Below the pieces are notes generated by a model, which saw nothing but the letters and a program-made list of their open reading frames with translations, ran no database searches and was not told the origin of the DNA. A stretch of 64,000 bases of DNA. Origin: a virus. This document shows positions 54,385 to 62,725 of this stretch, in pieces (positions within the stretch are counted from its first letter, which is position 1; each line of letters opens with the position of its first letter). The DNA lies in the IMG/VR virus record IMGVR_UViG_3300025770_000008, positions 62,001 through 126,000 of that record; one strand, written 5' to 3'. Both the position numbers and the translations under genes were made by a program.

Positions 54385-57183
54385 TTGGGTAAGTTCGCCG
54401 TCCTTCCTCCTACCATGCTCATCAAGACGCGGCAGGAGGCCGAAGTCGCCCTCGCCCAGCTGCGCATTGGGAAGGGCGGCAAGCGCTCTCGCGTAGTCGC
54501 GATTGACACTGAGACCACCGGCTTGAGCCGGCAACGCGACTACGCGCTCATCATGAGCCTTTCTACCGGGCCGAACCGCTACGCGATATGGCCCGAGGCG
54601 TTCTCCTACTTCACGGAGTACCTAGAAGACCCTGAGCTACAGCTGCTCATGTGGAACGCCAACTTCGACACCTGGATGCTGCGGAACGCCGGCATCGACA
54701 TCTACCGCAACTGCGACCGCACGACCTACCGCGTCTTCGACGCCATGATTATGCACGCGCTGGATTACGACGACCGGCCGCACACACTGAAGTACGCAGC
54801 CAAGGAGATGCTCGGCATCGTTATGGTGGACTTCAAGGCCACCTTCGGCGCGCAGATGCGCACCCGGAAGCTGCACGAGATATTCCTGGACCCCGCCAAT
54901 GAGCCTGTCGTGGCGAACTACGCGGGGCTCGACGCCTACTCAACCTTCGCCCTGGCAGTCGCGCTCCAGAAGAAACTATTAGCGACTAATACTGGTGTCG
55001 AGGAGTACCCCACCCTGTGGGACTACTTCCGGCACACCGAGGTCCCCTTCACCCGGGTCCTCTTCGAGTGCGAGAGCAACGGCATCGGGCTGGACAAGCA
55101 CCGGCTCATCGCAATCGCGCCTGAACTCGACCGCAAGATGATTGCCCTCATGCGGTGGTTCGTGAAGAAGACCAAGAAGGTGGGCATCAACCTCAACTCA
55201 AACCCGCAGATGATTGAGCTGTTCTTTGGGGACCTGGGGTACAACCCCCCCTCGTACACCGAGAAAGGTGCCCCACAGCTCCCGCAGAAGTGGTTGTCGC
55301 GCATCGCTTCTGATGGTTGTGTCTACGCGGACAAGTTGCTCGCCTACCGCGACCTGAAGAAGAAGCAAGCCACCTACGTGCGTGGGCTGCTCAAGTTGGA
55401 GCACCGCGGGCGCATCCACACCACGTACAAGCAAGCTGGTGCTCGTACCGGCCGCCTATCGAGCGCGGATCCGAATTTACAAAATCAACCTGGGTACATC
55501 CGCTTCGCCTACATCGCGGGCGAAGAAAAAGTACTAATTGCTAGGGATTACTGCTTCGCAACCGGCACCCTGGTTGACACCCCGCTCGGCCCTCGGCCGA
55601 TTGAATCTTTGCAGGTGGGGGACCCTGTCTTCTCCTACGACCCTGACAGGCGGGTTCCTGTAGTAGGTACCGTAGATGAGCACCACGCTGTCGGCGTTGA
55701 GCCCGTCGTTGAGATTGAGCTGGACAACGGAGAGCGGATTGTCTGCACGGGCGAGCACAAGTTCATGGTTTGTCCTGAGAAGTACGTGGCAGACCCCATT
55801 GGCGTAGAGGCGCAGGACCTAATCCCTGGAATGCGCCTGCTTCCTCTGCGGAGGGCGTACGGGGGGACGAACCGAAATTACGAGCATCTCTACGCCCATC
55901 AAGCGGTCGTTTATTCCAAGACGCACACAGAGGTAGCGGCCTGGGCGATGGGCGCCCGCCCTGAGGGCTACCACACGCACCACAAGGACGGAGACAGCCT
56001 AAACAACCACCCCGATAACCTGGAGTACCTGGACGCCCGCCTGCACCTCTCCGAGCACGCGAAGGAGTCTTGTACGCGTCAATGGCGGGACCCTGAGACG
56101 CGTGCAGCCATGCAGTCGGGTATCCGTCAGAGCATCGCCGACCGTGGGGGCTACAACGGGAAAAACAATCCCCGTCATGGCGACCGTAGGGGGCGGGTGT
56201 ACACCGCCTGCCTGTTCTGTGACCAACCGATAGAGACATTCGCTTCTACGAAGAAGAAGTACTGCTCCCGTACCTGTTACTTCGACCACAAAAGACAGGG
56301 AGGAAACCACAAGGTCGTAGCTGTCCGGCAGCTGCAAGTAAACCAGCAGGTGTGGAGCATCGGAGTAGCGCCGCACAGAAACTACGCGCTGGCTGCAGGG
56401 GTCTTCGTAAAGAACAGCCAACTGGAGATGCGCATCGTCGCGCACTTCAGCCAGGAGCCCAATCTCATCCAGGCTATCCGTAGTGGGCAGGATGTCCACT
56501 GCTCCTGCGCCGCGCTCATGTTCAAGCTGCCTTACGACGAAATCATGGCAGCTCGGGCACGGGACGACGAGATCGACGAACTGAAAAAGGCCGGGCACCC
56601 GTACGAGCCGCTGAGTCCCCGAGAGATAGAGTGCCTCACGGCCCGGAAGGCGGCCAAGGCCATCAACTTCGGCCTGATTTACGGCATGGGTCCGCAGAAG
56701 CTCAGCCGAGAGCTGCGGGTCAAGGTGGAGGTCGCCAAGGACTACATCCGCACGTACTTCCAGCAGATGCCCGGGGTGCAGGACCACCTTCGTCGGGTCA
56801 TTGGTTTAGCCGAAGAGTCCGGGGTAGTCACCACCATTCTCGGTCGGCGGCGGCAAATCCCGGGCATCTGGTCCCACCTACGCGGGGATATCGCCCAGGC
56901 GGAACGCCGCGCCAAGAACACTCCCATCCAGGGGACCGCGGCGGACGTCACCAAGATGGCCATGATTAAGACCTACGAGGATGACTGGCTCTACGAGATG
57001 GGCTACCGCATGCTCCTACAGGTCCACGATGAAATCGTCGGGGAGGCCCCAATCTCCGCGGCTCGTAATCCCCGTTTTGTTGGACGCCTCCAGCACCATA
57101 TGGAACACTCGTTGCCATATGACCTGCTGGTCCCCCTAGACACCACCGGAAAAGACGCGGCCGACTGGGCTGGGTGCAAGTAA
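54385..57183 (+). CDS. Family A DNA polymerase with 3'-5' exonuclease and intein
   Basis: A 932-residue precursor, about 644 after splicing, starting at TTG 54385 (GGAG 6 bases before) or at ATG 54415. Exonuclease motifs: AIDTETTG (Asp41, Glu43), NANFDTWML, and YAGLDAYSTF. Polymerase motif A is split: IARDY | SQLEMRI (DYSQxE). Motif B is RKAAKAINFGLIYG near 754, motif C HDEIVG near 880. No 5' nuclease domain. It would copy the phage genome. A palindrome copy lies at 54977-54991. Confidence 0.93.
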   Translation: MGKFAVLPPTMLIKTRQEAEVALAQLRIGKGGKRSRVVAIDTETTGLSRQRDYALIMSLSTGPNRYAIWPEAFSYFTEYLEDPELQLLMWNANFDTWMLRNAGIDIYRNCDRTTYRVFDAMIMHALDYDDRPHTLKYAAKEMLGIVMVDFKATFGAQMRTRKLHEIFLDPANEPVVANYAGLDAYSTFALAVALQKKLLATNTGVEEYPTLWDYFRHTEVPFTRVLFECESNGIGLDKHRLIAIAPELDRKMIALMRWFVKKTKKVGINLNSNPQMIELFFGDLGYNPPSYTEKGAPQLPQKWLSRIASDGCVYADKLLAYRDLKKKQATYVRGLLKLEHRGRIHTTYKQAGARTGRLSSADPNLQNQPGYIRFAYIAGEEKVLIARDYCFATGTLVDTPLGPRPIESLQVGDPVFSYDPDRRVPVVGTVDEHHAVGVEPVVEIELDNGERIVCTGEHKFMVCPEKYVADPIGVEAQDLIPGMRLLPLRRAYGGTNRNYEHLYAHQAVVYSKTHTEVAAWAMGARPEGYHTHHKDGDSLNNHPDNLEYLDARLHLSEHAKESCTRQWRDPETRAAMQSGIRQSIADRGGYNGKNNPRHGDRRGRVYTACLFCDQPIETFASTKKKYCSRTCYFDHKRQGGNHKVVAVRQLQVNQQVWSIGVAPHRNYALAAGVFVKNSQLEMRIVAHFSQEPNLIQAIRSGQDVHCSCAALMFKLPYDEIMAARARDDEIDELKKAGHPYEPLSPREIECLTARKAAKAINFGLIYGMGPQKLSRELRVKVEVAKDYIRTYFQQMPGVQDHLRRVIGLAEESGVVTTILGRRRQIPGIWSHLRGDIAQAERRAKNTPIQGTAADVTKMAMIKTYEDDWLYEMGYRMLLQVHDEIVGEAPISAARNPRFVGRLQHHMEHSLPYDLLVPLDTTGKDAADWAGCK
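54977..54991. repeat. 15-bp palindrome site 11 (exact)
   Basis: TATTAGCGACTAATA on the + strand, inside the polymerase exonuclease-to-palm region. The codons read LLATN. It is the same residue string as site 7, in an unrelated protein. Confidence 0.95.
55552..56415 (+). mobile_element. Intein (HNH type) in DNA polymerase motif A
   Basis: A 288-residue intein from Cys390 (CFATGTLVDTPLG) to Asn677 (AAGVFVKN), followed by extein Ser. Removal rejoins ARDY | SQLEMRI, the catalytic Asp motif. It carries an HNH-type endonuclease (HHKDGDSLNNHPDNLEYLD), unlike the LAGLIDADG endonucleases of the other two. A zinc-type Cys cluster (CLFCD, CSRTC) follows it. Bases just upstream (GTACTAATTGCTAGG) are AT-rich in codon choice, perhaps a remnant of homing. 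Confidence 0.93.
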
Positions 57184-57193
57184 GGAGCCGCCC

Positions 57194-57499
57194 ATGATGG
57201 GACGAGTTTGTGACATCTGCCATGGGGCTAGGAGCGTCCCGACAAATCCCGTCTGCCCTGCGTGCAATGGCACGGGGACCTCCGAGGCTAGGGGACAGAT
57301 ATCCCCGCTCCACACGATAGGACCGGGGGTTGGACGGATAGGCACAGTCTGCCCGACTTGCGGGTACGTCTCTGAGGTTGGCAGCGCCCACGTCTGTCTT
57401 CCGCTTGTCCTCGACATGATGAGGGCTGACCCCGCCTTCATGCGCGAACTCGCGATGATGGTCGACCAAGTCCGCAACGAGGAGCACATCGATGAGTGA
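57194..57499 (+). CDS. Small zinc-finger protein
   Basis: A 101-residue protein with four Cys pairs: Cys6-x2-Cys9, Cys21-x2-Cys24, Cys53-x2-Cys56 and a lone Cys68. Its ATG follows GGAG at 6-7 bases. The C-terminus is helical and acidic. DnaJ-type or NrdD-type ribbons look like this, but no family is certain. It is downstream of DNA polymerase and overlaps the next small gene by 8 bases. Perhaps a DNA- or protein-binding cofactor. Confidence 0.5.
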   Translation: MMGRVCDICHGARSVPTNPVCPACNGTGTSEARGQISPLHTIGPGVGRIGTVCPTCGYVSEVGSAHVCLPLVLDMMRADPAFMRELAMMVDQVRNEEHIDE

Positions 57500-57734
57500 C
57501 TTGCCCGACCCGCCATACTCGATGGGCTGTCGAGTGGTGCCTACCACCTGCAGCCTTTGCGAGCGGGAGGTTACCCCTGGAAAAGAGGAGCTTCACCGGA
57601 GCCTCTGTGAGCTGACCGCGTCCCTGCTAACCGGCATGCTCAACCGCCCCAGCTACGCCCGGCAGATTTTCCCTGTAACGGAACTCCCGCCGGAAGAGCT
57701 TGTGGACCTGGAGGGGGTACATGAGGACGTCTGA
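57492..57734 (+). CDS. Small Cys/His protein
   Basis: An 80-residue protein whose ATG overlaps the previous gene. Cys20-x2-Cys23, His36 and Cys39 make a C-x2-C-x12-H-x3-C pattern like a small zinc finger. The C-terminus is acidic (EELVDLEGVHED). It overlaps the next gene by 14 bases. No named family; likely one of the small zinc-type proteins of the replication block. Confidence 0.5.
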   Translation: MSDLPDPPYSMGCRVVPTTCSLCEREVTPGKEELHRSLCELTASLLTGMLNRPSYARQIFPVTELPPEELVDLEGVHEDV

Positions 57735-58305
57735 CTACCCGAAGGAGCCCTTTACCGCGCCGCCGGCACTCACCCTGCTCGACTACAAGGGGCGGAAGGT
57801 GGGTGTGCTCGCGGAGCTTGCGCTAAACCAGCGCTACCCCGACCCCATCTGGGGCCTGGGTACGGGGGGATTCATGCAACACCCCGCCCACACGAAGCCC
57901 GACACAGAGCTGCGTATCCAGCGGCTCATGATCTCTGAGAGATGGGTTCGTGGGCTCAAAGCCGACATCAAGTGGTTCCGCGAAATCGGAGAGAAGGCAG
58001 AAGCGGCGGAGATGGAGTCGGACGGCTGGGCTGGTGGGGCGCCCTTCAGCATCGGCCCAACGGATGCAGCGCACCCCACTGAGCTGGAGGGCTTGCTGCT
58101 CCTTCCGACGAGCTTCAACTACACGGTGACCACCAACGGCGACATGCGCATCATCGAAGACGTCAAATTCCTCGGGCTCAGACTCCCCGAGGCAATCCGC
58201 ATGTCCACAGGCAACCCCCGTATGGCTCACGCCGTGAAGAGATTTACTGACGCCCTACTTCCGCGTAGGCCGTCCCTGGACGAGACGATGCACGAGGATA
58301 TCTAG
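57721..58305 (+). CDS. Unidentified replication-block protein
   Basis: A 194-residue protein. The ATG at 57721 (MRTSDYPKEP) follows GGAGGGGG closely; an earlier in-frame start lacks this. Mixed alpha/beta with a Trp-rich helix (RWVRGLKADIKWFREIG, about 72-88). A beta-rich region with Tyr and Phe (LPTSFNYTVTTNGDMRIIED) precedes the C-terminus. No catalytic motif recognised. A replication or nucleotide-metabolism accessory is possible. Confidence 0.5.
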   Translation: MRTSDYPKEPFTAPPALTLLDYKGRKVGVLAELALNQRYPDPIWGLGTGGFMQHPAHTKPDTELRIQRLMISERWVRGLKADIKWFREIGEKAEAAEMESDGWAGGAPFSIGPTDAAHPTELEGLLLLPTSFNYTVTTNGDMRIIEDVKFLGLRLPEAIRMSTGNPRMAHAVKRFTDALLPRRPSLDETMHEDI

Positions 58306-58306
58306 T

Positions 58307-58567
58307 GTGACCGAGAACAACCTGCGGATTCTGGAGATTGGCGGACGGCACATTCCTGTCACCACCACACGGGGCCGCGCACCCGGGAAGGAGCATTCGA
58401 TGACTATGGAAAAGTACGGGGTCGACACCGAGAAGGCGGAAGAGCTGGTCCGGCGGAAGCTGGCGAAGGACACGTCTGAGGGCCTGGAGAAGGTCGCGAG
58501 CGGTGAGGCCGACAAGCTCATCGACGATGACAAGAAGAAGGACGACGAGGATGGAGACGGCAGCTGA
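58307..58567 (+). CDS. Small acidic protein with an LEKVAS motif
   Basis: An 86-residue protein starting with GTG and ending in an acidic Lys/Asp tail. It contains LEKVASGEADKL (about 59-70), matching the recurrent virion processing motif, although it is encoded in the rightward block. Tight spacing to both neighbours. Possibly a structural or scaffold-like protein translated separately, or coincidence. Function unknown. Confidence 0.45.
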   Translation: MTENNLRILEIGGRHIPVTTTRGRAPGKEHSMTMEKYGVDTEKAEELVRRKLAKDTSEGLEKVASGEADKLIDDDKKKDDEDGDGS

Positions 58568-58946
58568 GCGGAAAACCCGTGGGTGCACCCCTTGCACCGT
58601 CTGCGAGACGATGGACTGCATCTGGTTGGGTGGTTGGGGTGCGCCGAACGACCGTCCTGACCTGAGCGGTATCCGCCTCGACAAGATGGAGTACAGCGAG
58701 AAGTTCAACGGGTCGATTGTGACGGTCACCCCGACCACGGAAGACGGGGCGCGGTCCAAGCAGGGGCATTACCTCATCGGGCGGTTACTCCAGGAGGAGG
58801 GAGTCGAAGCAGTCATAGAGGTCCAGGCGGACGGTCGGCAGGTCCTCATTGGGCATGACGCCATCAAGCGTAGGGCGGACATGGTGTTGAAGCGGCGTGA
58901 GCGACGGAAGCGGCGACGGGTCCGCACCAAAATCATAAGGGGTTAA
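58551..58946 (+). CDS. Small Cys-rich basic protein
   Basis: A 131-residue protein; the ATG at 58551 (METAAERKTRGC) overlaps the previous gene by 17 bases and follows GAGG. Cys pattern C-x2-C-x2-C...C (CTPCTVCETMDC). The C-terminus is strongly basic (KRRERRKRRRVRTKIIRG). Likely a DNA-binding zinc protein, but no family recognised. It ends just before the RecA-like gene. Confidence 0.5.
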   Translation: METAAERKTRGCTPCTVCETMDCIWLGGWGAPNDRPDLSGIRLDKMEYSEKFNGSIVTVTPTTEDGARSKQGHYLIGRLLQEEGVEAVIEVQADGRQVLIGHDAIKRRADMVLKRRERRKRRRVRTKIIRG

Positions 58947-58948
58947 GT

Positions 58949-60142
58949 GTGGCGAAGGGTAGAAGCAAGTTCGACAAGCTCCGAGCGAAGATCGAGAAAG
59001 ACATGAAGGGGGCCGTCCGCATCCAGGATGTAGAGGACGTCACTGCTCCTTTCCACCTTCGTCGGCCCAGCGGTGTCCTCAACCTGGACATCGGGACAGA
59101 CGGCGGGATGCCTGGGGGTTCCATCGTCCAGCTCCATGGCAGGGACGGAGTCAGCAAGACCGGGCTCAGCTTCCATTATTGCGCCGAGAACCAGCGCGTC
59201 TACGGTGCGGAGTCCGCCATCTTCGTTGCGTCGTTCGGGTACAAGCCGGACCTGAACTACATGCGCATGTGCGGGATGCGGCTGGCTCTCAGTGACCAGG
59301 AGGTCCTTGAGGCCGGGTACACCCTGGAGGACGTGCCTGCTGCGGTCCGTGGGGAGACTATCGGGGAGGTGTTCTTCCTCGACCTGGGCTTGGTCAACAT
59401 CGCCGCGGAAGCTCCTGCAGAGACAATCTTCGCCGCAGCGGCGTCGTTGGTGGAGTCGGGGATGTTCCAGCTGGGTGTCGTTGACGAGTTCGGCTCCGGT
59501 GAAACGAAGGACGTCGTCGTGAAGGGCCTGGAGGAGACCGTGAAGGTCGCCGCTTGGGCCAGCCTCGTCACCCGCTTCTGCCAGCGGATGTACACCATTC
59601 TCCGGATACCGCTGGAAGACGGTAGTCCGAACGCCACCACGCTCTTTGTCCTCAACCCCGCTCGCGCTGCAGGCGTTGGCGGTAGCGGTGGCAGGGTGAA
59701 GCCCGGGTATGTGCCCCCGGACAACATGACCTCCGGCTTCGCACTGAAGCACGCCAAGGCTGTCGACATCCTCCTCAAGAGCGGTGCCCAGGTAAAGCAG
59801 GGCAAGAACCGCGTCGGCAAGCAGGTGCACTGGCGCATCATCAAGGGGAAGCACGGGCTCCATGAGGGGCTCAGTGGTACCTACGTGTGGCTGGACGGCG
59901 AGGGCATCGACATGGTGACCGAGCTGGCCAATGCCGCCAAGACGTTCGACACCATCCATCGGGCCGGACGGTGGTGGCGCATCTTGGATTACGAGGACAA
60001 GATCGAGGGCGGCTTGGAGGGCGTGATTGACCTACTACGAGAAGAGCCCGAGCTGTATCAGGAGCTGTACGAGAAGACCATCGCAGAGGCCCAGGACTCG
60101 CTCATCCTGGACGACGACGACTCAATCCACGAAGACAAGTAG
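58949..60142 (+). CDS. RecA/UvsX-like recombinase
   Basis: A 397-residue protein from a GTG start behind AAGGGG. It has the RecA-like opening GGMPGGSIVQLHGRDGVSKT, in which the P-loop (64-71) has Ser before Lys where Gly-Lys is usual, Walker B-type GMFQLGVVDEFG (about 172-183), and the later beta core ending IIKGKHG and WLDGEG. It would promote strand exchange in repair and replication restart, with the helicase and nucleases beside it. The P-loop variant is unusual and needs a residue-level comparison with UvsX. Confidence 0.8.
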   Translation: MAKGRSKFDKLRAKIEKDMKGAVRIQDVEDVTAPFHLRRPSGVLNLDIGTDGGMPGGSIVQLHGRDGVSKTGLSFHYCAENQRVYGAESAIFVASFGYKPDLNYMRMCGMRLALSDQEVLEAGYTLEDVPAAVRGETIGEVFFLDLGLVNIAAEAPAETIFAAAASLVESGMFQLGVVDEFGSGETKDVVVKGLEETVKVAAWASLVTRFCQRMYTILRIPLEDGSPNATTLFVLNPARAAGVGGSGGRVKPGYVPPDNMTSGFALKHAKAVDILLKSGAQVKQGKNRVGKQVHWRIIKGKHGLHEGLSGTYVWLDGEGIDMVTELANAAKTFDTIHRAGRWWRILDYEDKIEGGLEGVIDLLREEPELYQELYEKTIAEAQDSLILDDDDSIHEDK

Positions 60143-60160
60143 CCGACAGAGGGGGGCGCG

Positions 60161-60934
60161 GTGAAGGTGCTCATTCGTACCACCAAGGGTACAACGAAGC
60201 AGGTAACGGGCAGGCCCTTGGTACGCGGATTGGCGTTCCATCCTTCCCTCTCAAACACGCCGACCAACGGCAACCTGCACAACATCACACACTTGGAGAG
60301 CGGGCTATCCGTGCTCCACCAAGTTCCGCATGACGCGATACCCCGGATAGCTGAGATGCTCGCGGTGGTGAGCTGGGATACCAGCTCTTCCATCATCTTC
60401 GACTCGGCCGAGCACACCAACACCCTGGAAGACTGCCTGGAGTTCCTCGTGGCATACAAACATCGATTCAGCCAACGCTGTGAGGCGGATGTAGCCAAGG
60501 ACCTGGGTGGCAAGGTCCAGCCTGCGAGCGGGTCGCTCCCCGGCTATAAGCGGGACATCCTCACCGCGGACATCCTGGCCGAGCACAAGACCTCCGAGCC
60601 GGGGTCGCAGTCGGCCGACTACCGGGATGTCGACCTGAGGGACCTTGAGTTCCATAGACGTCAGGCGCTCAGCATCGGCAAGGTGCCCGCCTACATCTTC
60701 GCCTTCGAGGGTCAGGACAGCATCGTGTTCCTCCCCGCGGATGAACTCGACGACGATTTGGCGGGCATGAACTTCCACGAGGTCGACGTTTCCTCGCAGG
60801 TGGTTTGGCGGCTGCACAGGGCGACCGGCCTGAAGCTGAACGAGACCACTTGGCTCAAGCTGATTCTCGCCAAGCGGGTCTGGCTGGGTGTGCCCTACCT
60901 GGACTTTCTGGAACTGGCGAAAGGCAACTTCTGA
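60161..60934 (+). CDS. PD-(D/E)XK-type nuclease candidate
   Basis: A 257-residue protein from a GTG start behind GAGGGGGG. About residues 130-190: GYKRDILTADILAEHKTSE, then DLRDLEFHRRQALSIGKVPAYIF, with an E-x-K-like EHK. The core Glu/Lys pair and following Gln/Ala-rich helix match PD-(D/E)XK nucleases of the resolvase type. The family is inferred. It lies between the recombinase and the macro-nuclease fusion, with overlap (TGATG) to the latter. Recombination or end-processing role is likely. Confidence 0.55.
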   Translation: MKVLIRTTKGTTKQVTGRPLVRGLAFHPSLSNTPTNGNLHNITHLESGLSVLHQVPHDAIPRIAEMLAVVSWDTSSSIIFDSAEHTNTLEDCLEFLVAYKHRFSQRCEADVAKDLGGKVQPASGSLPGYKRDILTADILAEHKTSEPGSQSADYRDVDLRDLEFHRRQALSIGKVPAYIFAFEGQDSIVFLPADELDDDLAGMNFHEVDVSSQVVWRLHRATGLKLNETTWLKLILAKRVWLGVPYLDFLELAKGNF

Positions 60935-62121
60935 TGGTTCAGATGTGCACCGGGGACATCTTCGCAAGCACCGCGGACGCCCTGGTAAACCCAGTAAACT
61001 GTGAGGGGGTCATGGGTGCCGGGCTGGCACTGCAGTTCAAGAAGCGCTTTCCCGAGAACTTCACAGCGTACGCCAAGGTGTGCCAGGACGGCGACCTCCA
61101 CCCCGGTAAGCTCTTCACCTTCGAGGACCCCGCGTCGAACAGGCTCATTGTAAACGCCGCGACCAAGGCCGAGTGGCGTAACCCGTCGAACCTAGACTGG
61201 GTAGTCAGCCTAGGGGAAGAGTTGCGCCAGCTAACGGAGGAGCGAGACATCAAGCGGCTCGCTGTCCCGGCGCTTGGCACCGGTTTGGGCACGCTCCCGT
61301 GGCTCGCGGTCCGGGACATTTTGGCGGAGAGCCTTATGACCTCCTCCGTCGAAATTGAGCTGTACGAGCCGAGGGGCTACGAGCCGCCCACACTGCCCCA
61401 GGAGGGGTACTACGCCTCGGCCTGCCTCAGCCACACGGGGAAGCCCGCCGCCAACGCGGACTACTCTCTCGTCTCCTACATCCGGTTCTCCCGGGGAGAC
61501 GACGCCAAGACCTACGACCGCAAGATTGGGTGCTACCACCCTTCCGCTGTGAGCCTTGAGGGATGCAACCGCGCCCTGGCTTACGAGCGGCTTGCGGTTA
61601 CCCCGAGGCCCGTCCCCAGGACGCACGGCTTCGGAGTCAACGTCTTCGACCTCGGGGACGCAATCCACGACGCCATCCAAGGCCGCCTCTCCAAGGTGAC
61701 CGGAGTTCATGGACAGCGTTTCCATCCTGAGGTCGAAATCAGCTACCCCCCGCTGGGGCTCTACGGACACTGCGATGGCGTGTTCGGGCAGCTGGTGGTG
61801 GAAATCAAGAGTGTGAGCAAGAACATCTTCAAGGGGCTCAAGGCCCCGATGGCTAGCCACATTCGCCAACTGCACTGCTACATGCTGGCTCTGGATATTC
61901 CATACGGAGTCATCCTGTACGTGTGCCGAGACAACGGAGAATTCCGAGAGTTTCCCGTCCACTTCAGGGCGGACGTGCTGGCGCGCATCGCCACCACGAT
62001 TCACAACATCGAAGCCCACTTGCGACGCGGAGTGATTCCTGACCAGGAACCGAACTCGTTCATCTGTTCACGCTGCAAATTTCTCTACACGTGTAAGCCG
62101 GACCTAGCCAAAGATGAGTGA
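60934..62121 (+). CDS. DarG-type macro domain fused to Fe-S PD-(D/E)XK nuclease
   Basis: A 395-residue protein; the ATG at 60934 follows the previous stop. Residues 5-135 are a macro domain close to DarG: GDIFASTADALVNPVNCEGVM at the start, Lys78 in ATKAEWRNPS, and PALGTGLGTL. DarG removes ADP-ribose from DNA thymidine. Residues about 196-390 fit a Cas4/RecB-type nuclease: Cys211, His245, Asp281, Glu290-x-Lys292, Gln312, and Cys378, Cys381, Cys387 for a 4Fe-4S cluster. So it may strip DNA ADP-ribose and then trim DNA ends. Both halves look intact; the fusion seems rare. Confidence 0.75.
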   Translation: MVQMCTGDIFASTADALVNPVNCEGVMGAGLALQFKKRFPENFTAYAKVCQDGDLHPGKLFTFEDPASNRLIVNAATKAEWRNPSNLDWVVSLGEELRQLTEERDIKRLAVPALGTGLGTLPWLAVRDILAESLMTSSVEIELYEPRGYEPPTLPQEGYYASACLSHTGKPAANADYSLVSYIRFSRGDDAKTYDRKIGCYHPSAVSLEGCNRALAYERLAVTPRPVPRTHGFGVNVFDLGDAIHDAIQGRLSKVTGVHGQRFHPEVEISYPPLGLYGHCDGVFGQLVVEIKSVSKNIFKGLKAPMASHIRQLHCYMLALDIPYGVILYVCRDNGEFREFPVHFRADVLARIATTIHNIEAHLRRGVIPDQEPNSFICSRCKFLYTCKPDLAKDE

Positions 62122-62725
62122 ACCCGTAGACCCGTTCAGCGAAGCCGCTCGGTGGATCAGCGAACAAATCGCGCAGTACCCCAGCCCTGCTCTCCCCGAC
62201 GCCATCAACGACCTGAGCCTCGTCGAGGTCAAGGCGTACTACGACGTGCTCATGCGGCACCATGACCAACTCTCAACAAAGCTTGCGGCCACGTTGGGAA
62301 TTGCTGGTGTCTCTGAAGAGCGTCTGAAGGTGTCAGAAGCTGGGGCGCTACTCCGCACCAACAAGGACAAGACCCTCACAAACGCCGCCCTACGCGATGC
62401 AGCGGTTCGGTCGGATGGACACGTGGTCCATGCCCGACTGGACATGCTTCGCTCGGACGGCCTCAAGCGAGCCCTGGAGGCACTCAGAAAAGATACAAGC
62501 AAGCGCATGCAGCGCCTCGACCGAGAACTCTACGAGCGGAACGGCCCCAGCGGTCGTTCCTGGAATTCCTCAGGCACACAGACCGGGCGTACTAGGTCCG
62601 ACCGGCCGAACTACTCGAACCCGCCGCGCTCCGACTCTACCCCAGCGACGGGGAAGGCGCCGCGGAGCATGATGCAAAAGGCGCGGGTCCAGGTGGCCCG
62701 AGAAGAGGTGGAGGACGACGAGTGA
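62114..62725 (+). CDS. Unidentified helical protein before the resolvase
   Basis: A 203-residue protein, ATG overlapping the previous gene. A helical N-terminal part (about 30-140; LSLVEVKAYYDVLMRHHDQL) is followed by a Ser/Arg/Pro-rich, likely disordered C-terminus (about 145-203). No enzyme motif. The position between nuclease and resolvase suggests a recombination cofactor. It overlaps the RuvC-like gene by 4 bases. Function unknown. Confidence 0.45.
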   Translation: MSEPVDPFSEAARWISEQIAQYPSPALPDAINDLSLVEVKAYYDVLMRHHDQLSTKLAATLGIAGVSEERLKVSEAGALLRTNKDKTLTNAALRDAAVRSDGHVVHARLDMLRSDGLKRALEALRKDTSKRMQRLDRELYERNGPSGRSWNSSGTQTGRTRSDRPNYSNPPRSDSTPATGKAPRSMMQKARVQVAREEVEDDE

